From: Prostheceraeus crozeri
Taxonomy: Eukaryota > Platyhelminthes > Polycladida > Euryleptidae
Assembly (NCBI GenBank): GCA_907163375.1
Contig: CAJQUW010006380.1
Coordinates: 1 to 64,000 of the forward strand
Direction: 5' to 3'
Length of the DNA stretch: 64,000 nt
The position numbers and the translations under genes are program-made. Under the pieces are notes generated by a model. The model ran no database searches, had not been told where the DNA came from, and saw only the letters and a list, made by a program, of their open reading frames with translations. Position 1 is the stretch's first letter, and each line of letters starts with the position of its first letter. Below are positions 41,282 to 54,290 of this stretch, piece by piece.

Positions 41282-43621
41282 CAGGGCTGTGGAGCCGATG
41301 CGTTATCTCATCGGCTCCGGCTCCGGCTCCACGACACTGATGTGAAAGGCTCCGGCTCCGACTTCAAATTCAGGTTCTATCTATGCTGGTTATCCTGGAT
41401 CCGTTGAACGGGTTTTTTGGATAACGGTGTGGCCTTTAGAGGCTTGCTACAATCATCAAATTAGTTTTCATTAACAAGCAACGACTTAAGTTAATAATAA
41501 AAATGATAATAGCCTAATATAATGACAAATAACATACTTGTCATATATTTTTGCATGAATTGACTATCTCTGAAAGATAAAATAAAGTTATAGCCAGGAT
41601 TAGTTAAATTAGATAAAGATCTCCCGCACTGGCTAAATATAAATTGGCCTAGCCTGCAACCAGTCTACTACGAGGCTACATTAAATAAGACCACATGAGT
41701 GATGATGATATACCTAATTAGCCGTCACAGGGGCCGAATAGTAGTATAAGCTTTTTAACAAAGCTTGAATATGAAACTGGATAGCGTATGCCTCTAAATA
41801 GCTTATAGGGCCTGTATCTACTCGAACATGGAAAGGGTATCGGCTATATAGCCAAATATACCGTATCAATAAAGATATCAATTGCTTTATTGAATATTAA
41901 AGTTTATATAGGCTAGCTTAGGTTGTTATTGTTATTTGTTATTGCCTTTATTCAATAGTCTGTTGGTCCATGAATAATATGATCGGTGGGTAGCCCACGA
42001 CTCATCATCTGTAGAAATTGTAATTTAGATAACCTCATTGCAGTGTAGGCTAGAAATGTACAATTCAAAATTATACTTAAAAAAATATCTAATTTAGGAC
42101 AAGTTTTGTAATTCTATGCAGCATACTTAATAAGTTAAGGCCTAACTTACATTATATTAATTTCGTATTTTTCATTATGGCGTAAAGTTGCACTAAATAA
42201 TTCATCAATGATTCATGTATATTATTATATTCAATTTATGTATAACACATTACCACTATTCCTCTGATGATGGTTAGGCTGATGAAACTGAACTCGGAGT
42301 ATCACACAGTATGTTGCAGGGTGCTACTATGCATAATAAAAATTTGACTGCGAGCACCGAGCAGAAATCCCATCTACTTTGCTAGCTTTCGAAAGCGCGT
42401 GCGGTTTAATGTCACAGACAATAGAAAAGGGAGGTCAAAAGGCGCCTTTTGAGAGCGTCTCAGTCTTTTTTTATTGTTTACATATAAGTCAGCATGATAT
42501 CAGCATAAAGTGTTGACAGACGGAAAAAATAATGATGAAAATTCTTGAAATCCACAGGTCTATGACATTTGGGGAAATATCATTACACGATACGGCTGTT
42601 GTGCAGTCCCCCTCCCCCATTTCTTCTCTGGTCAAAAGATGCAGCACCATTGGATGTCCGTTTCAGCATCACCGGTTTGAGTGAAGCATTCCGTGCTGTT
42701 GTAAAAATCTACGTGGGTAATTGCGATGTCATGGTCGCAAACTTCGTCAGCAAGTCAACATTGTAATTTGACTTCGGGTTTTTCGCATTGAAATATACCC
42801 TTTGAATTTTGAAGTCAAAGGAAATTCATTGTGAATGAGATACCTTTAAAATAATAGGGCGCTACTAGAAGTGGCTGGGTCGCTTATTGCTATAGCCATG
42901 TGAGGACTTGTAGTCAGGTCATTCGTGTGAGTGTGAAGAGTTATCCCTCCAATCAAAATTGATCAAATTAAATAATCGATTGTTTTGAAAAATGTAGGTG
43001 GGGGGACTGCACAAGAGCCTACAATACAATCTAAGGAAATTGGCATTGTCACAGATGCCAGTAGCTTCTGCCAGTAGCCATACGGATAGATGATAGCCTA
43101 CATAGTAACCGTATTAGATTTGAGACATTGCGCAAGAAATGTAGCTATATTATCTTTGCTGACTGAACTGGAAATGTGTACATAAATGACTGGCGACTTG
43201 TCTCTAGGAATCTACAATCATCTAGTTAGCATGCATATAACAAGTCTTCAAATTAATGGATTTTGGAGAATACGTTGTCGATATGGAAACATATGACGAA
43301 AAAAAAACAGTCTTACGAAACATATGCAATAAAAAAAATTACACATGTGTGTAAATATATAATAAATATAATACAAAAGAAGGCGGCAACTGCAAAGAAA
43401 GATATCGCGGAGGACAGATCATTGGCATACTTAAAGGACATATCTTTAGATTTCAAATGATTTAATTTTTTTATGATGCCAATTAATAACTTTCAAAATT
43501 CTAGATTTATATCAAAGCTCAAACTATCGGAGCCGGAGCCGGAGCCTTTGTGATAAATCGGCTCCGGCTCCGGCTCCGACCAAAACCATCGGCTCCTTAA
43601 GGCTCCGGCTCCACAGCCCTG
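41282..43621. mobile_element. hAT-type element C (2.34 kb), GGCTCC-rich ends
   Basis: The termini are CAGGGCTGTGGAGCC on the left and its exact inverted copy on the right. The flanks are GTAGACAG (41,274-41,281) and GTAGGCAG (43,622-43,629), an 8-bp duplication with one difference. Both ends carry arrays of GGCTCC/GGAGCC words facing each other (about 41,310-41,365 and 43,525-43,615). I find no transposase inside; the interior is AT-rich. An open frame of 65 codons at 43,263-43,460 (MENTLSIWKHMTKKKQSYET...) is Lys-rich and unrecognised. It is probably a non-autonomous or decayed hAT element related to B. Confidence 0.85.
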
Positions 43622-44017
43622 GTAGGCAGGGCCAACTTTGATTGCACGATCTTTTTTAGATGCTTGGACAGAATAGGTAGGAGTGATATTCGTCTAATGG
43701 TACATCTGGGCTGGTCGTGGTCACCTTAGAAAAGCTGAAGTGATGGCTTCTTTGAATCACGATGACACTCTGTCGTTCCGCAAACCATCATTAAAAGTGA
43801 ATGTCACAGCTGGTGCTATAATGTCGGAGAGCTCTTGAATTGCACCGAAGAGCATTCAATCAGGCTCTCGGCTCTTTATTTGAGTGTTGTTTAGAAGGCT
43901 AGCGATTTTACTCATTTTAGAGAAAGATATGGCAATTCTTGTTTAAGGATTTGAGTCCATTATTGCATCGTCGAGAACACAATTTTCAGTAAATTATTAA
44001 AAAAACCTCCACTATTC

Positions 44018-44168
44018 ATGTTGTATTCTTAGGGACAGAGGTCAGTCCTGAGTAGCGCTGAATTTCAAAACCAAGTTGTTGTACCTAGCGAGGCACTTAG
44101 TACATCAACTTGGTTCTGAAATTCACCGCTACTCAGAGCTGACCTCCATCCCCAAGAGCATAACATAA
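44018..44168. repeat. Foldback element with about 66-nt arms
   Basis: The left arm runs from ATGTTGTATTCTTAGGGACA to AACCAAGTTGTTGTAC. The right arm is its reverse complement with about ten mismatches, leaving a loop of only about 15 nt. The whole 150 bp would fold into one long hairpin. No coding capacity is present. Confidence 0.72.
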
Positions 44169-47100
44169 TTTTCCGTCGAGGAACGAAATACATGTAGGAA
44201 GAGAAAAAATCAGCAATTTGATAATGGCGTTGTATTGTCGTTTCTTGACTGCTTACATTGCCCGTTGTATAGTATTAATTGCTTTCCAGACTTTCTTAGT
44301 ATCATGTCTTTGAACAACAGCACTTGCAAACAGGCCTTTGAGGTATTGGGCATGTCGCAAAGCCTCATTTTGTATTCTCGGACTCGAATTCAATTCTTGA
44401 CCATTAATCAAAGGCCTGATCAGTCATTAGTCGGTCTTTGAAAGTGCAGCGTTTGTGATTAAAAATTAAATAAAGTGTGAAGGGCTAAGTTGTTGCAGGT
44501 GAATTTGTGGTAATTGTCTTTATAATTTTTTTTCTTTTCTTTTGCATGTTATAGGCATTGTTTGAGTCTCAATCCTGGGATCTATAGTACCCGAGAACGG
44601 CCCCAATCACGGGATTTCGAGATCCACTTAGTTATTCCTGGTCTCCTCAGAGGTCTTGATTATACTGCTTTGAATTTTATTGCGAATATTGAGCACCGGT
44701 TTCTAGTAGTATTCATTTGTCGTTAGCATCGGGTCAGTAACACTATACATGAAATCTAAAGTCGACTGAATAGCGAATTCTCCCAAAATTCATGTAGTAG
44801 GCTACAGGAACACTTGATTGCGTCCATATTTAAGGTGCAAAACAAGGCTAAATTCATGCTCTTATTGCCTAAGAGGGCAGTTTGTCCTTTGTTGCAGCAA
44901 GTCGATACTTTTTGCATTAGACAGAGTTTCTTGCATCCACATCCTGTTTTTTGTATTGTTTACCTGAATATTCAAGATAATAGTTGATCCGTATAGGGAG
45001 AAGAGAGTTTTTTCCCATAGATGCTTTACGTATAGTAATTTGTCTACATTCAGAAGTCACTCTTTCAAGATAGACATGCCTTTCTAAAAAAGACATTCAG
45101 ACAAATTGAGTTAAGTCCCGTTCACCCTCTGATATAGCTTTTTCGTGAAAGGACGTTGAGGTCAATGCAGATGTTTGAGTCACATAATGCAACTAAAATA
45201 AAAAGCAAAGCACTTTCGAGCTCATTTATAGCTTTTGTTCGTGTTTAGCATTATTTTCATTTGTGCATAGTCTGTTGTATATTTGTAACTCCACTATTGC
45301 CTATCATGTGCATGTTTCCAACCTTTTGAAATTTAGCAAACATGCATGATTCTCTAAATCATGTCAAAGAAAATATTGAATTATTGCTGCGTGCGAATAT
45401 TTGATATTACTAATATTTAAGGAGTTTGACCATCGCAGGCACGAACTTCATTAACGATTCCTTCCTCTAAATGTCTATTGAATAAAGCGCAGGGAATAGT
45501 ATGTGCGATTTTAACATCGTCTTATTGGTTTCTCGAGAGCTCGAAGACAAAATTCTACAATCGGCATCAATGTAATTCCTAATTAACTTCTGAAAGTCAC
45601 CATTATGTCGATCTTTCTGGTGGGCGGAATATGGAATGACGCGGGGATCGGTTTCAAAAAGCTACCAAGGCCTGCCATAATATAGAAATTAATTCATTTT
45701 TTGAATTATCTGTTCATATAGCCTTTCAACAGGATGCGTTCGGTCAAGCCACGTCCTTAAATCAATTAATTAAAAAAGTAGCCCACCCCTTATTCAAAAA
45801 GATTGTTTAAACAGGATGTAAGTGTAGCTATCCTGCTTGGCATGTTTAATTCAATTAACAATATCTCGCAAGAACTTTGCTTTCTCTTCGAAAATGCAAC
45901 TTCTCCTTTCAAATCGATTTACTCAAGTGGTGTGTCGGCTTTTATGTACTTGTCTGTCATATCAGGCAATGATGGCTTTGAAGCTGCTTATCATTCAATT
46001 TTTATCATAATTCTTATTTACGTTCCTACAGTGCGCATTTTATTTGCCATTTTAATCAAACCTAGCATAATAAATCAAAATCGAGCCATTAGATGAATTA
46101 AAGAAAGCTTTGGATAATCACAGAATTAAATATTTTGTTTATCTGCTTCGGTTTGCTAGAAGTGTGATTAGTACGAAATTGACGGCACATCGAGGAACAT
46201 ATCAAGTGGGCAAAAAGGAATTCCTAATACCTTACAGAGATAGGAAAAAAGTCGTGCATCACTTGCGGATTAATGTGAGTTCCAGAAAAGTGCTTCGATT
46301 GCCAAAATTCCTTCAGACTCGAAGAATTCAGATCATTGCGCATAAGCTTTCTCCACAATGTTGGCCCTTCCGATTATTATTAAAGAAAATAGCAGACGTA
46401 CGAAAATTAGTTCACTTGATGTTTTCACATCCTCTCCTCGGCATTTCTCACTATAATGCATACACTGAATTGAATGTTAGCCAGACGATGTGTGTTTTGG
46501 TGTGTGCGAAGTGATATCACAGCACTCACGCCTCTCTCATTGGCTCTGGTGTCCTCTGCTGACAGCTTATTGTTTGCCATTTCCAATAGCAAGCGATACA
46601 CGAGTTATCCACTCGACAAGGAGCAAGTTGTCTAATTCTGTGCCATTTCGATATTAAGGCTACACATAACCCTTCCTTTCTAGAAAACCGAAGCGCGCGC
46701 AGATGAATATAATTCTGTGTGGATAATACATCGTTGGAATCCTTCTTTCGGAATGTTGCGGACACAAAAAGTCTCACATTCAGAAATACTTTCATCATCA
46801 AGTCCAGATTCCAAAATACAAGTTAATGCACTGAGTAAATTTTCCGTTTTAATTTACACAATCATTTGTGTCCTACAACTGACGCACACTCAGCTCAGAA
46901 GCGTGTTCTCGAACCCTCATCTCAAGCTACTTTTGCATTCTCATATTTTTGATCATCAGTTTTACTGACATCAGTACTTCAGTAGCTTCATCGTGGTCAA
47001 TATTGCTGTGGTTTTTGACTACTGTCTTAAAAATATCATTAACTCTGACTTTATATTCAATCGGATGATTTTAATCTTGCGCACAGCGTAAATGCACATT

Positions 47101-49764
47101 TTACTTTTATATATTTCTTCAACATACATTCTTGTATTGCTTGCTATAACATACAAATGATAGTATTTTCATCATTTCGAGAGACTTGAATAGGACTGTT
47201 TCTTCATTTATTCTTCATAAGATGCGAAATCTCGAGGTTCCAATCGATAAAACTTATTTTCCAAGTATTTTTCCGTTCGATGCATTGCGTCTATACCTTG
47301 CTATTTATTTTCTCGAGAGGCGGGAATTTCGCAAACTTTGAAGTTTGAATATTGATCGTAATGTGTAATCGTAACCATGTGTAAAATGTCCCGTTTACAG
47401 ATTTCCGATAAAACTTGATTTTTTGATTAATAAATTGATTTGTGTTGGCCGAAGTATCATGCTTTGCATTTCATATTTCATATGGATTCCGGACACGTGG
47501 AAGCCACTGTACATGCGAGTATCTACAAAACGCATAATGGGTGCTAAGGACGATGGGAAGACATGTATTCATGTCATTGAAACGGATATGCTCTATGAAT
47601 GAATATAGATGCTAAGAAATTACACAGCTAGTTTTGTCAGTGTACTTGAAGGATGCAATTACATCAAAAGAGCGAGTCAAGATACCCAGAAAATTATCTC
47701 TTTTTATGGAAGTTTCTCTCCACAATCCGAGCTTGTAACAAATACAGCATTAATCCGTGTATATGCTATCAAAGGTGGACATTCTATATCCGTACCCGTG
47801 CGGATACCGATATTGTATCTTACGGATTCAGATCGGATATGGATCGAAGACTTTGAACGTTGTGAATGGAAGACTTAATCAACAAATTGAATGATCTACA
47901 TATTGCTTGCTGAGCATAAATAAGATAATAGGTTCAAGCTCAAACAAGTCCTACAAACTTATCTACAGTTTACGCTGCACCAGAGGCTCGAGCTAGACTG
48001 AATTTCAAGCAATTTCCATATCAGCACAGTGCCTGCTGTGCATAGGCCCTATACGCCATGTACGTAGACTGTACTTTGACACGAATGACTTTGAAGTTTA
48101 GATCCTTCAATACGCACTCAGACATATACAGATAGCACTTTATTGCTGTCATTTCGGCGTGAACATGGGTTTCAGGTGCACTTTAAAATGTCTACAAGTA
48201 AAAAATTGTAGGATTTGTAATCCATGCTTATTTTTGAATATGCCTACCAAAAATAATACACAAGCTGAACAAAATAATAATAAATGAAATGTAGGCTCAA
48301 AATAGCTAAGTGAGAGTAACTGTGCTGTCATGTCTGTTGTGAGCAATCGTCATGGTAAGTAGTGATTCCTAAATTCAGTCTGCTCAGACAGTGCCTGTAG
48401 GTGTGGATGTATAAGCCAGTTTGTGCACACGCAAGCAAGCTTATAAATATTTATAAGTGAGACTTCTAAGTTCGATAGCCGTGGTCTTTATGCTTTAATG
48501 ATTCAAAATATCTGAATTAAGACGCTCATTCATAACAGTACCACACTGTAAACTAGCACCTCCTAAAGCAAAACACTATTCATAACTAATAAAAAGATTC
48601 TAAAACATGAGGCTTTTAGGAGGCTAGCTTTTCACCTCCTGAAACACTTTTTCAATGCCATATTCCACTTTTCCCTTCTGAAAATGCATAATGCTACTAC
48701 CTTTATTCAAAAATAGACGGGTTATGTGTTGAAATTTATTGCAGACAAAGCTCTCATTATATTCATTCCATATTTATCTCTTGCTTTACGAGCAACCCTG
48801 TAAGGAAATAGGAACCCTTTAACCCCTGTAATACTGTATGCAAGAGAACATGATATTAGTGTTGTATGATTCGAATATATAGATGATATCAACTACATGA
48901 AACATACTTTACTAAAATTCACTTGAAATTTGTAAAATTGATACCCGGTACCAAAATGAATAAAATCACAGGTATGTAATGAAAGGAATTCATGTGCAGA
49001 GAACCGGTCCTAAAAGATAGTGGGTTACATTGCTAGTATGCATATAGCCTAGTCTAAGTCGCAGCATTGTATGGCTCTTATTTGTTTGTTTTTCGGACGC
49101 ATGACCTAGTTGCAAAATCCACAAAATCACAAGTGGTCCTATTAAGTCTAACTGAATCTGAACGAGTCGCAGAATAATTTCAACGACTTGTATTCGGTTT
49201 GTGGATTCAATGCGGATCGAAAATTCAGAAGTGCTTATTACATATACTTATTCATTTATTGAAATTAAGTTTTGTCCACTCTTGTATGTTCGAGACCGTT
49301 CGCAGCCGTGTTCCAAATGTTCCAAAACCCTGACTAATATCATATTTTTTGTTGATGTCATCGATGAATTCCTTAAAGTTAAGATTTAAGCAGACGTGGA
49401 GGATTCCCTTCAGTGCTTAAAGTTGAAGTACCTTGCCATTCCCTTTAGTTCCTTCGGTCCATAATTTTAGCCTCAATAATTTTGATGAGCAGACTTTGTA
49501 GACTCATGAATTGACTACGGTAACCGTCTGAAATGTTTTGGAAATTGTATTTGCATTTGAAGTGTTTCTGAATAGATTTTTTTAGTGTTTGTAATCTAGG
49601 ATTTTTAATAACATGTACTTGCATGCATGCTGACCACTTCAAAGATGTGTATGAGCCTAATTGCGTTTGACCTTTCCAACCTGACTGAAATGCAGATGAA
49701 ACATAGAAAGTCCTCACTTTCTCTGCTAATAAACATCACAAAGCATCTACTAAATGATCTGTCA
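44169..49764. other. No gene seen
   Basis: There are several open frames of 60-134 codons, such as one on the plus strand at 46,110-46,514. None shows a domain, splice support or similarity that I recognise. I treat the stretch as unique noncoding DNA. The words ATCACGGGATTTCGAGATCC near 44,610 resemble those at 36,410-36,915. Confidence 0.45.
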
Positions 49765-49866
49765 CAGTGGTCCCTCCTTTAACGACCATCCCTCTTACTG
49801 CAATCACCACCTACAACAACGACTTTTCCTTACTCCCTTCAATGGTCATTGTAGGGGGGACTACTG
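49765..49866. mobile_element. Short MITE, pogo-like ends
   Basis: The left end reads CAGTGGTCCCTCCTTTAACG; the right end in reverse complement reads CAGTAGTCCCCCCTACAATG. They agree over about 27 bp with a few mismatches, including a shared GACCAT further in. Length is about 102 bp with no coding capacity. The TA target duplication expected for this class is present on the right only. Confidence 0.55.
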
Positions 49867-51696
49867 TATTTTGTTTATGTGTTTCATGTAAAAATTGTGG
49901 GCTTTCTGAAAGGTCAGGCGAATCAGATTTCATTGGCAAGCTCCAAAATACAATTTGCTGCGATTTTGCATAAGTTTTGGACATTTTAAAGTTCATTCAG
50001 ATGGTTGAAGAAATCGGTGGTTCATGTAATTCTCCTTTTTTCCAAACGCAATGTATTCATGTTAGATGCTGGAAATGAGGATTTCACAAGTTACAGTGCT
50101 TGTGATCTTATCACAAATTAAGTGTATGGCCTCTTCATAGGTCCCACGTTGTGTACAAATAGCTGTATAAATCATGGTGACTGAAAGAAATCTTATTTAG
50201 TTGCCATATTTTTGCATTACGAGTCTTGTATGTTCTATTTTACTGTTCTTTAAATTGGTTTAAATTGGCAATAGCTCCATAAAGAGCGTTATTATGCAGT
50301 ATCCCATGAATTAGGAGTGGAAAGTTTTGTAAATAATTAAGTGTAGATTGATCACATGATTCCAAAACAAAAGTTTGTTCTTGATTTTTATCGCTATTGA
50401 AATATTCATAATATTCTTCAATTGTATTTTCGGAGCAATTTTGCGACTTTCACTATCCAAAGGAATCGGACGGTGATTTTAGATTATATTTCAAGATGTC
50501 ACATTTACTGGTCAATTTGTTGTGCTTCTATAGTGGAATTATTTGCTATGGGAAATACACATTAATAAAAAATCCTCATCTAGACAGACTACTATTCCTC
50601 GTTATTTTCGTGAAAACCAAAATTCCGATATATGGCTTCAATTCTAAGGAAAGCAATGTCAATGGGGATAATATCACATGATTAGAAAGAAATTTCATAC
50701 GAATTCATTGCTAAAAATTCAAAAATGATAAGAATATCTGGAATTTAGATCTTGAACTTTACGCCCACTACTTAGCGAAATCAGGGATTATCGTTGGAGC
50801 CAAAATCATCCGCCCACAATTCTCAAAACATTCTTTGGCAAAGCAGTTTCCCCTTCTCTTGAGGGAGAGAACAGAGCGGAATCTGTCTGCCTATTGTGAC
50901 ACGTTTCTGTAAGCATGAGTGTCGAGCAACGTGCGCTTGGAGGCTTCTACAACGCTTTGGCAACCAAGAACTGACTATAGTTGGCCGAAGAGCTTTTTCA
51001 AAAATTATCAAAGCAATTGTTGTATTTGGAATTAATTGTTGAATTTACGTTCAGAGCAGAAGGTTAATTATGCATAATATCATGCAACATTGAGGAGAAA
51101 TTGAACACATTTGACAGCAGTGATAGTGCAACAATTTTTGCCTCAAAGCAATATATCTTATGCAACGCTACCCCGTCAATGTAATTGACTACTTACTTTC
51201 AAAATTGGAGGCTTTAGGCTCTAAAAATAATTTTAAACATGAATGTGAACAAATATGCGTTCAACACGCATTGCACTGTGATAAATTTAATCCATCAGCT
51301 CAACATATGATTCCCAGCGAAGCAAGAAAAAAAGAAATATGATCCATGCCATAAAATCCAGCAAGCCCGTTCAATAATGTCATTCATGAATATGAATATA
51401 TTGTTGACGAGCGACCTACTGTACAGACCCGTATTGACAGTTGTTTCCATCGTTCTTAATTAATGATGTATGTAGTTTACATTGTATACAGTACTGATTA
51501 TTTCATAGAAGTTACACTGTGCATCTTGAGTTTACATTATCATTTAATATGGCATTATGAGACAATGCAGTACATGTATTAGTGGTAGCTACCCCTATAA
51601 AATTTGTTTTCTAAAACATGCACTGGTTTCAATTATTTTGTATGATTGTTTTGACTTTATATGCTTGTTTTAAAACCAATATTACATCAAATTTTA
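49867..51696. other. No gene seen
   Basis: No supported gene or repeat family is visible in this AT-rich stretch. Confidence 0.45.
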
Positions 51697-51797
51697 GAAA
51701 ACCTCCGTGTAGTGAACTCTCCTCATAGTGTTTTTTTTAATTTGGTTTCAATTTTTTTAATTTAATTTTTAAAGTTCACTATGTAGAGGTTCGACTG
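51697..51797. mobile_element. Short pogo-like MITE with TA duplication
   Basis: The left end reads GAAAACCTCCGTGTAGTGAAC; the right end in reverse complement reads CAGTCGAACCTCTACATAGT followed by GAAC. The AACCTC...TAGTGAAC core is shared. TA lies directly outside both ends, as expected for Tc1/mariner-type insertion. The right terminus matches the CAGTCGA start of the element at 21,812. Confidence 0.6.
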
Positions 51798-52121
51798 TAA
51801 AGGACAAGAAAGGAGATATACATTGAAGACAACATTATTCCGTGGACACACGTTGCCATAACAACAGAACTTAAAGAATGGCCGTGACTGACATTGGACA
51901 GGTAACGATCAACTTTGCAAAGACCCCGATAATTATTACATATTTCTCGTAAAAAGTAATTTTGATAATATACCGCCTGACAGCATGAATCTGCAATAAT
52001 TACATGCACACGTTTCACTAATTTGATTCGTGATAAGAGCTATCAACATTGACTTACATCAAGTAGATTTGCACTCTGATCCTGTTTAAGTAAAAGTCAA
52101 ATATCAGCTTTTTTTCTACAG

Positions 52122-52626
52122 CAGTGGTTCTCACGACAAAAGTAATCGCGGCCCAAAATCAACTGTAGATTTTTTAAAAATTGCCCTCGCGGCCGACATC
52201 TTCCATCGATTTTGCAATCAAACTTCACCTCAACGAAAAATGACACTTAATATTAAGAAACTTTTCAATATGCATTTGATTTCTTTTGACTATTCAAAGA
52301 AAAATCGACATAGGTAAAAAAAAGTGACAAGGCATCTCTTTGCGAAATTAATCTATTACTTAACAATTCGGGAACAATGCGAAGTAGAATGTTGAAAATT
52401 GTCCAGTTTGGGATTTTCAGTAGTGTAGGGTTTGAGAATCCAGCGTCACACACATTGAAAGTCGATTTAAAGTAGAAGCAAGATCAGATTCTGTGGCAGC
52501 TCATAAGATTTTCTGATTTATCATTTTCTTTAAATTGAATTTTTGGCTATCAGTTCCCTGAGGCATTCTTATAGCTTGGAATTGAGGAGTTCAAACCGTT
52601 CGCGGCCCACTTCTTGAGAAGCACTA
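52122..52626. mobile_element. hAT-Charlie-like short element, decayed
   Basis: The left end CAGTGGTTCTCA and the right end (reverse complement TAGTGCTTCTCAAGAAGTGG) resemble the CAGTGGTTCTCAA termini of Charlie-type hAT elements. Both ends then carry CGCGGCCC-type words in inverted orientation. I could not find an 8-bp duplication, and the internal open frame is not recognisable. Confidence 0.55.
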
Positions 52627-52643
52627 AGCTAGAATAAACCACC

Positions 52644-52764
52644 AGGGGCGACCGCACACAAACACTGTCAGGCTAACAAATCACTAACAATATCACTCAC
52701 CCATTGAAATTTGCATTGTCAGTAACAACTCACTACCAAACACTGTTTCTGTGCGGTCTCCCCA
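52644..52764. mobile_element. Short inverted-repeat element
   Basis: The left arm AGGGGCGACCGCACACAAAC (52,644 onward) and the right arm (reverse complement TGGGGAGACCGCACAGAAAC) match over 24 bp with four differences. The unit is about 121 bp with no coding capacity. It lies between two hAT-like elements, making a small cluster of insertions. Confidence 0.55.
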
Positions 52765-52832
52765 TGTAGCTATGGTACCTGGTGATGACTGACTTCCCGA
52801 ATATTTATGCTTCTTATTCTTTAGTCTGTATA

Positions 52833-53988
52833 TAGGGAGTCAAGCGGTTAACCGGTTAAAAAATAATTAATCGGTTAACCGACGCTTTCCCAACTTTTCT
52901 GCTACATTGCAACTACATTGCTTTAGTTTTCATTTTCCAATTTCGATAATATCTCATTGCTGATGTAAGCTATTGCCAAATAATAATTTCCTGGAAAGGG
53001 AGTGAGACTCGAAACAGCAGAAGCCATCGTTTTTCTGCATCACAATAACTCTACCTGATTTCTTCGTTTTCCCAGACAATTGGTTTTGATAAAATACTCT
53101 TATACGTATATTTTGTTGTTACAATAGTTGATATCTGATCATCCAAGATCCATTCCATTATGATAACAAGGAAGTTTTAATTCCAGATAAGATTGATGTT
53201 TTGATTAGCAATAGAGAATAATGATATAGCCTACCGGGTATATTGTTACTTGTGATGAGTTACCTAACCACATCAATTGTGATAAGTCTTGGCTCATTAT
53301 AAGTAATTTAAAAGTAGAGGAATATCAAGTGATCTTGTATTAGGAAAAAGTAATTCTAATTAATATCAGTCTTCTACACATGACCATCTACAAGGAATTC
53401 AACATATTAATATTGATGTATCAATAATAACATAAATATATTAGTAACCTAAAGATAGCTTTGTGTAGCCGTTGTTTTTATATTATCTGGCCACATCCTA
53501 TATAAGTTGTGAATTACCATACTGGTACCTCACATTGAATGTTTTGTACAGATTTTATGGTAAATACATTATTATTATCATTAGTGGATTTAGATTTTAT
53601 AATTTATTATTTTGAATAATTAACATGGAATTAGGCACATTCCGTGAAATTGATTTTAGGTTCAAGTTAGCCAGACGGAATAAACTCAAATATTCACGAG
53701 GGTATACTAAAACATAACAGTATTCTTGAAAATAAAATATTAAGGAAGTAGACCTACAAGCAATCAGTAGAAAATGTTTATGTCCATAAAGTAAGCGAAC
53801 TTACTCAACTGGTATAACAGGTAAACATGCATATACTCATACACTATACTCAGTGCGACTATATAAGCCTTGTATAGTCACATGGAATTGAAAAACATCT
53901 ATTACTAGTATTACATCGGTTAACCGGTTAACCGGTTAATTTCTCGTCGGTTAACCGGTTAATTTATAATTAACCGCTTGACTCCCTA
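52833..53988. mobile_element. hAT-type element D (1.16 kb), GGTTAACC-rich ends
   Basis: The termini are perfect inverted repeats of at least 19 bp: TAGGGAGTCAAGCGGTTAA on the left, the same in reverse complement on the right. A perfect 8-bp duplication, TCTGTATA, flanks it (52,825-52,832 and 53,989-53,996). Both subterminal regions carry arrays of GGTTAACCGGTTAA palindromes. The interior has no transposase, so it is non-autonomous. The intact duplication and near-identical ends suggest a fairly recent insertion. Confidence 0.9.
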
Positions 53989-54218
53989 TCTGTATAGCAG
54001 AAGACATGATAGAGTCATTATATTTCATACATTGCCACTATGATATCAATGTTGAAGAAGCCAAATGAAGAAAGGAGACAAAGAAATATCGAATTCCAAA
54101 AAGTACGAGTAATGATAATAGGATGGTAGATTCAACTAAAGAAATATTATTTTCTGTATCCCTATTCTATGTAATGATAGTACTATGTATGATAGCAAAT
54201 GAAGCCATTTAGAGCGTC

Positions 54219-54290
54219 ATCCTACCAGCCGCACATCTTTTGCATGGCTATTTGATCCATCGTTTATTTAATTTCATTGTTGTTAATTGC
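54219..54290 (+). repeat. SINE tail, truncated copy
   Basis: Only the end of the tRNA-like part (CCTACCAGCCGCAC) and the tail (TTTTGCATGGCTATTTGATC... ATCGTTTATTTAATTTCATT) are present. They match the copy at 62,510-62,640 closely. Confidence 0.65.

Noticed and set aside
41310-43615. GGCTCC microsatellite
   Set aside because: The words are inverted at the two ends of a unit with CAGGG termini and an 8-bp duplication; they belong to element C.
46110-46514. A 134-codon gene on the plus strand
   Set aside because: No domain, promoter, splice site or similarity that I recognise; composition is like the surrounding noncoding DNA.
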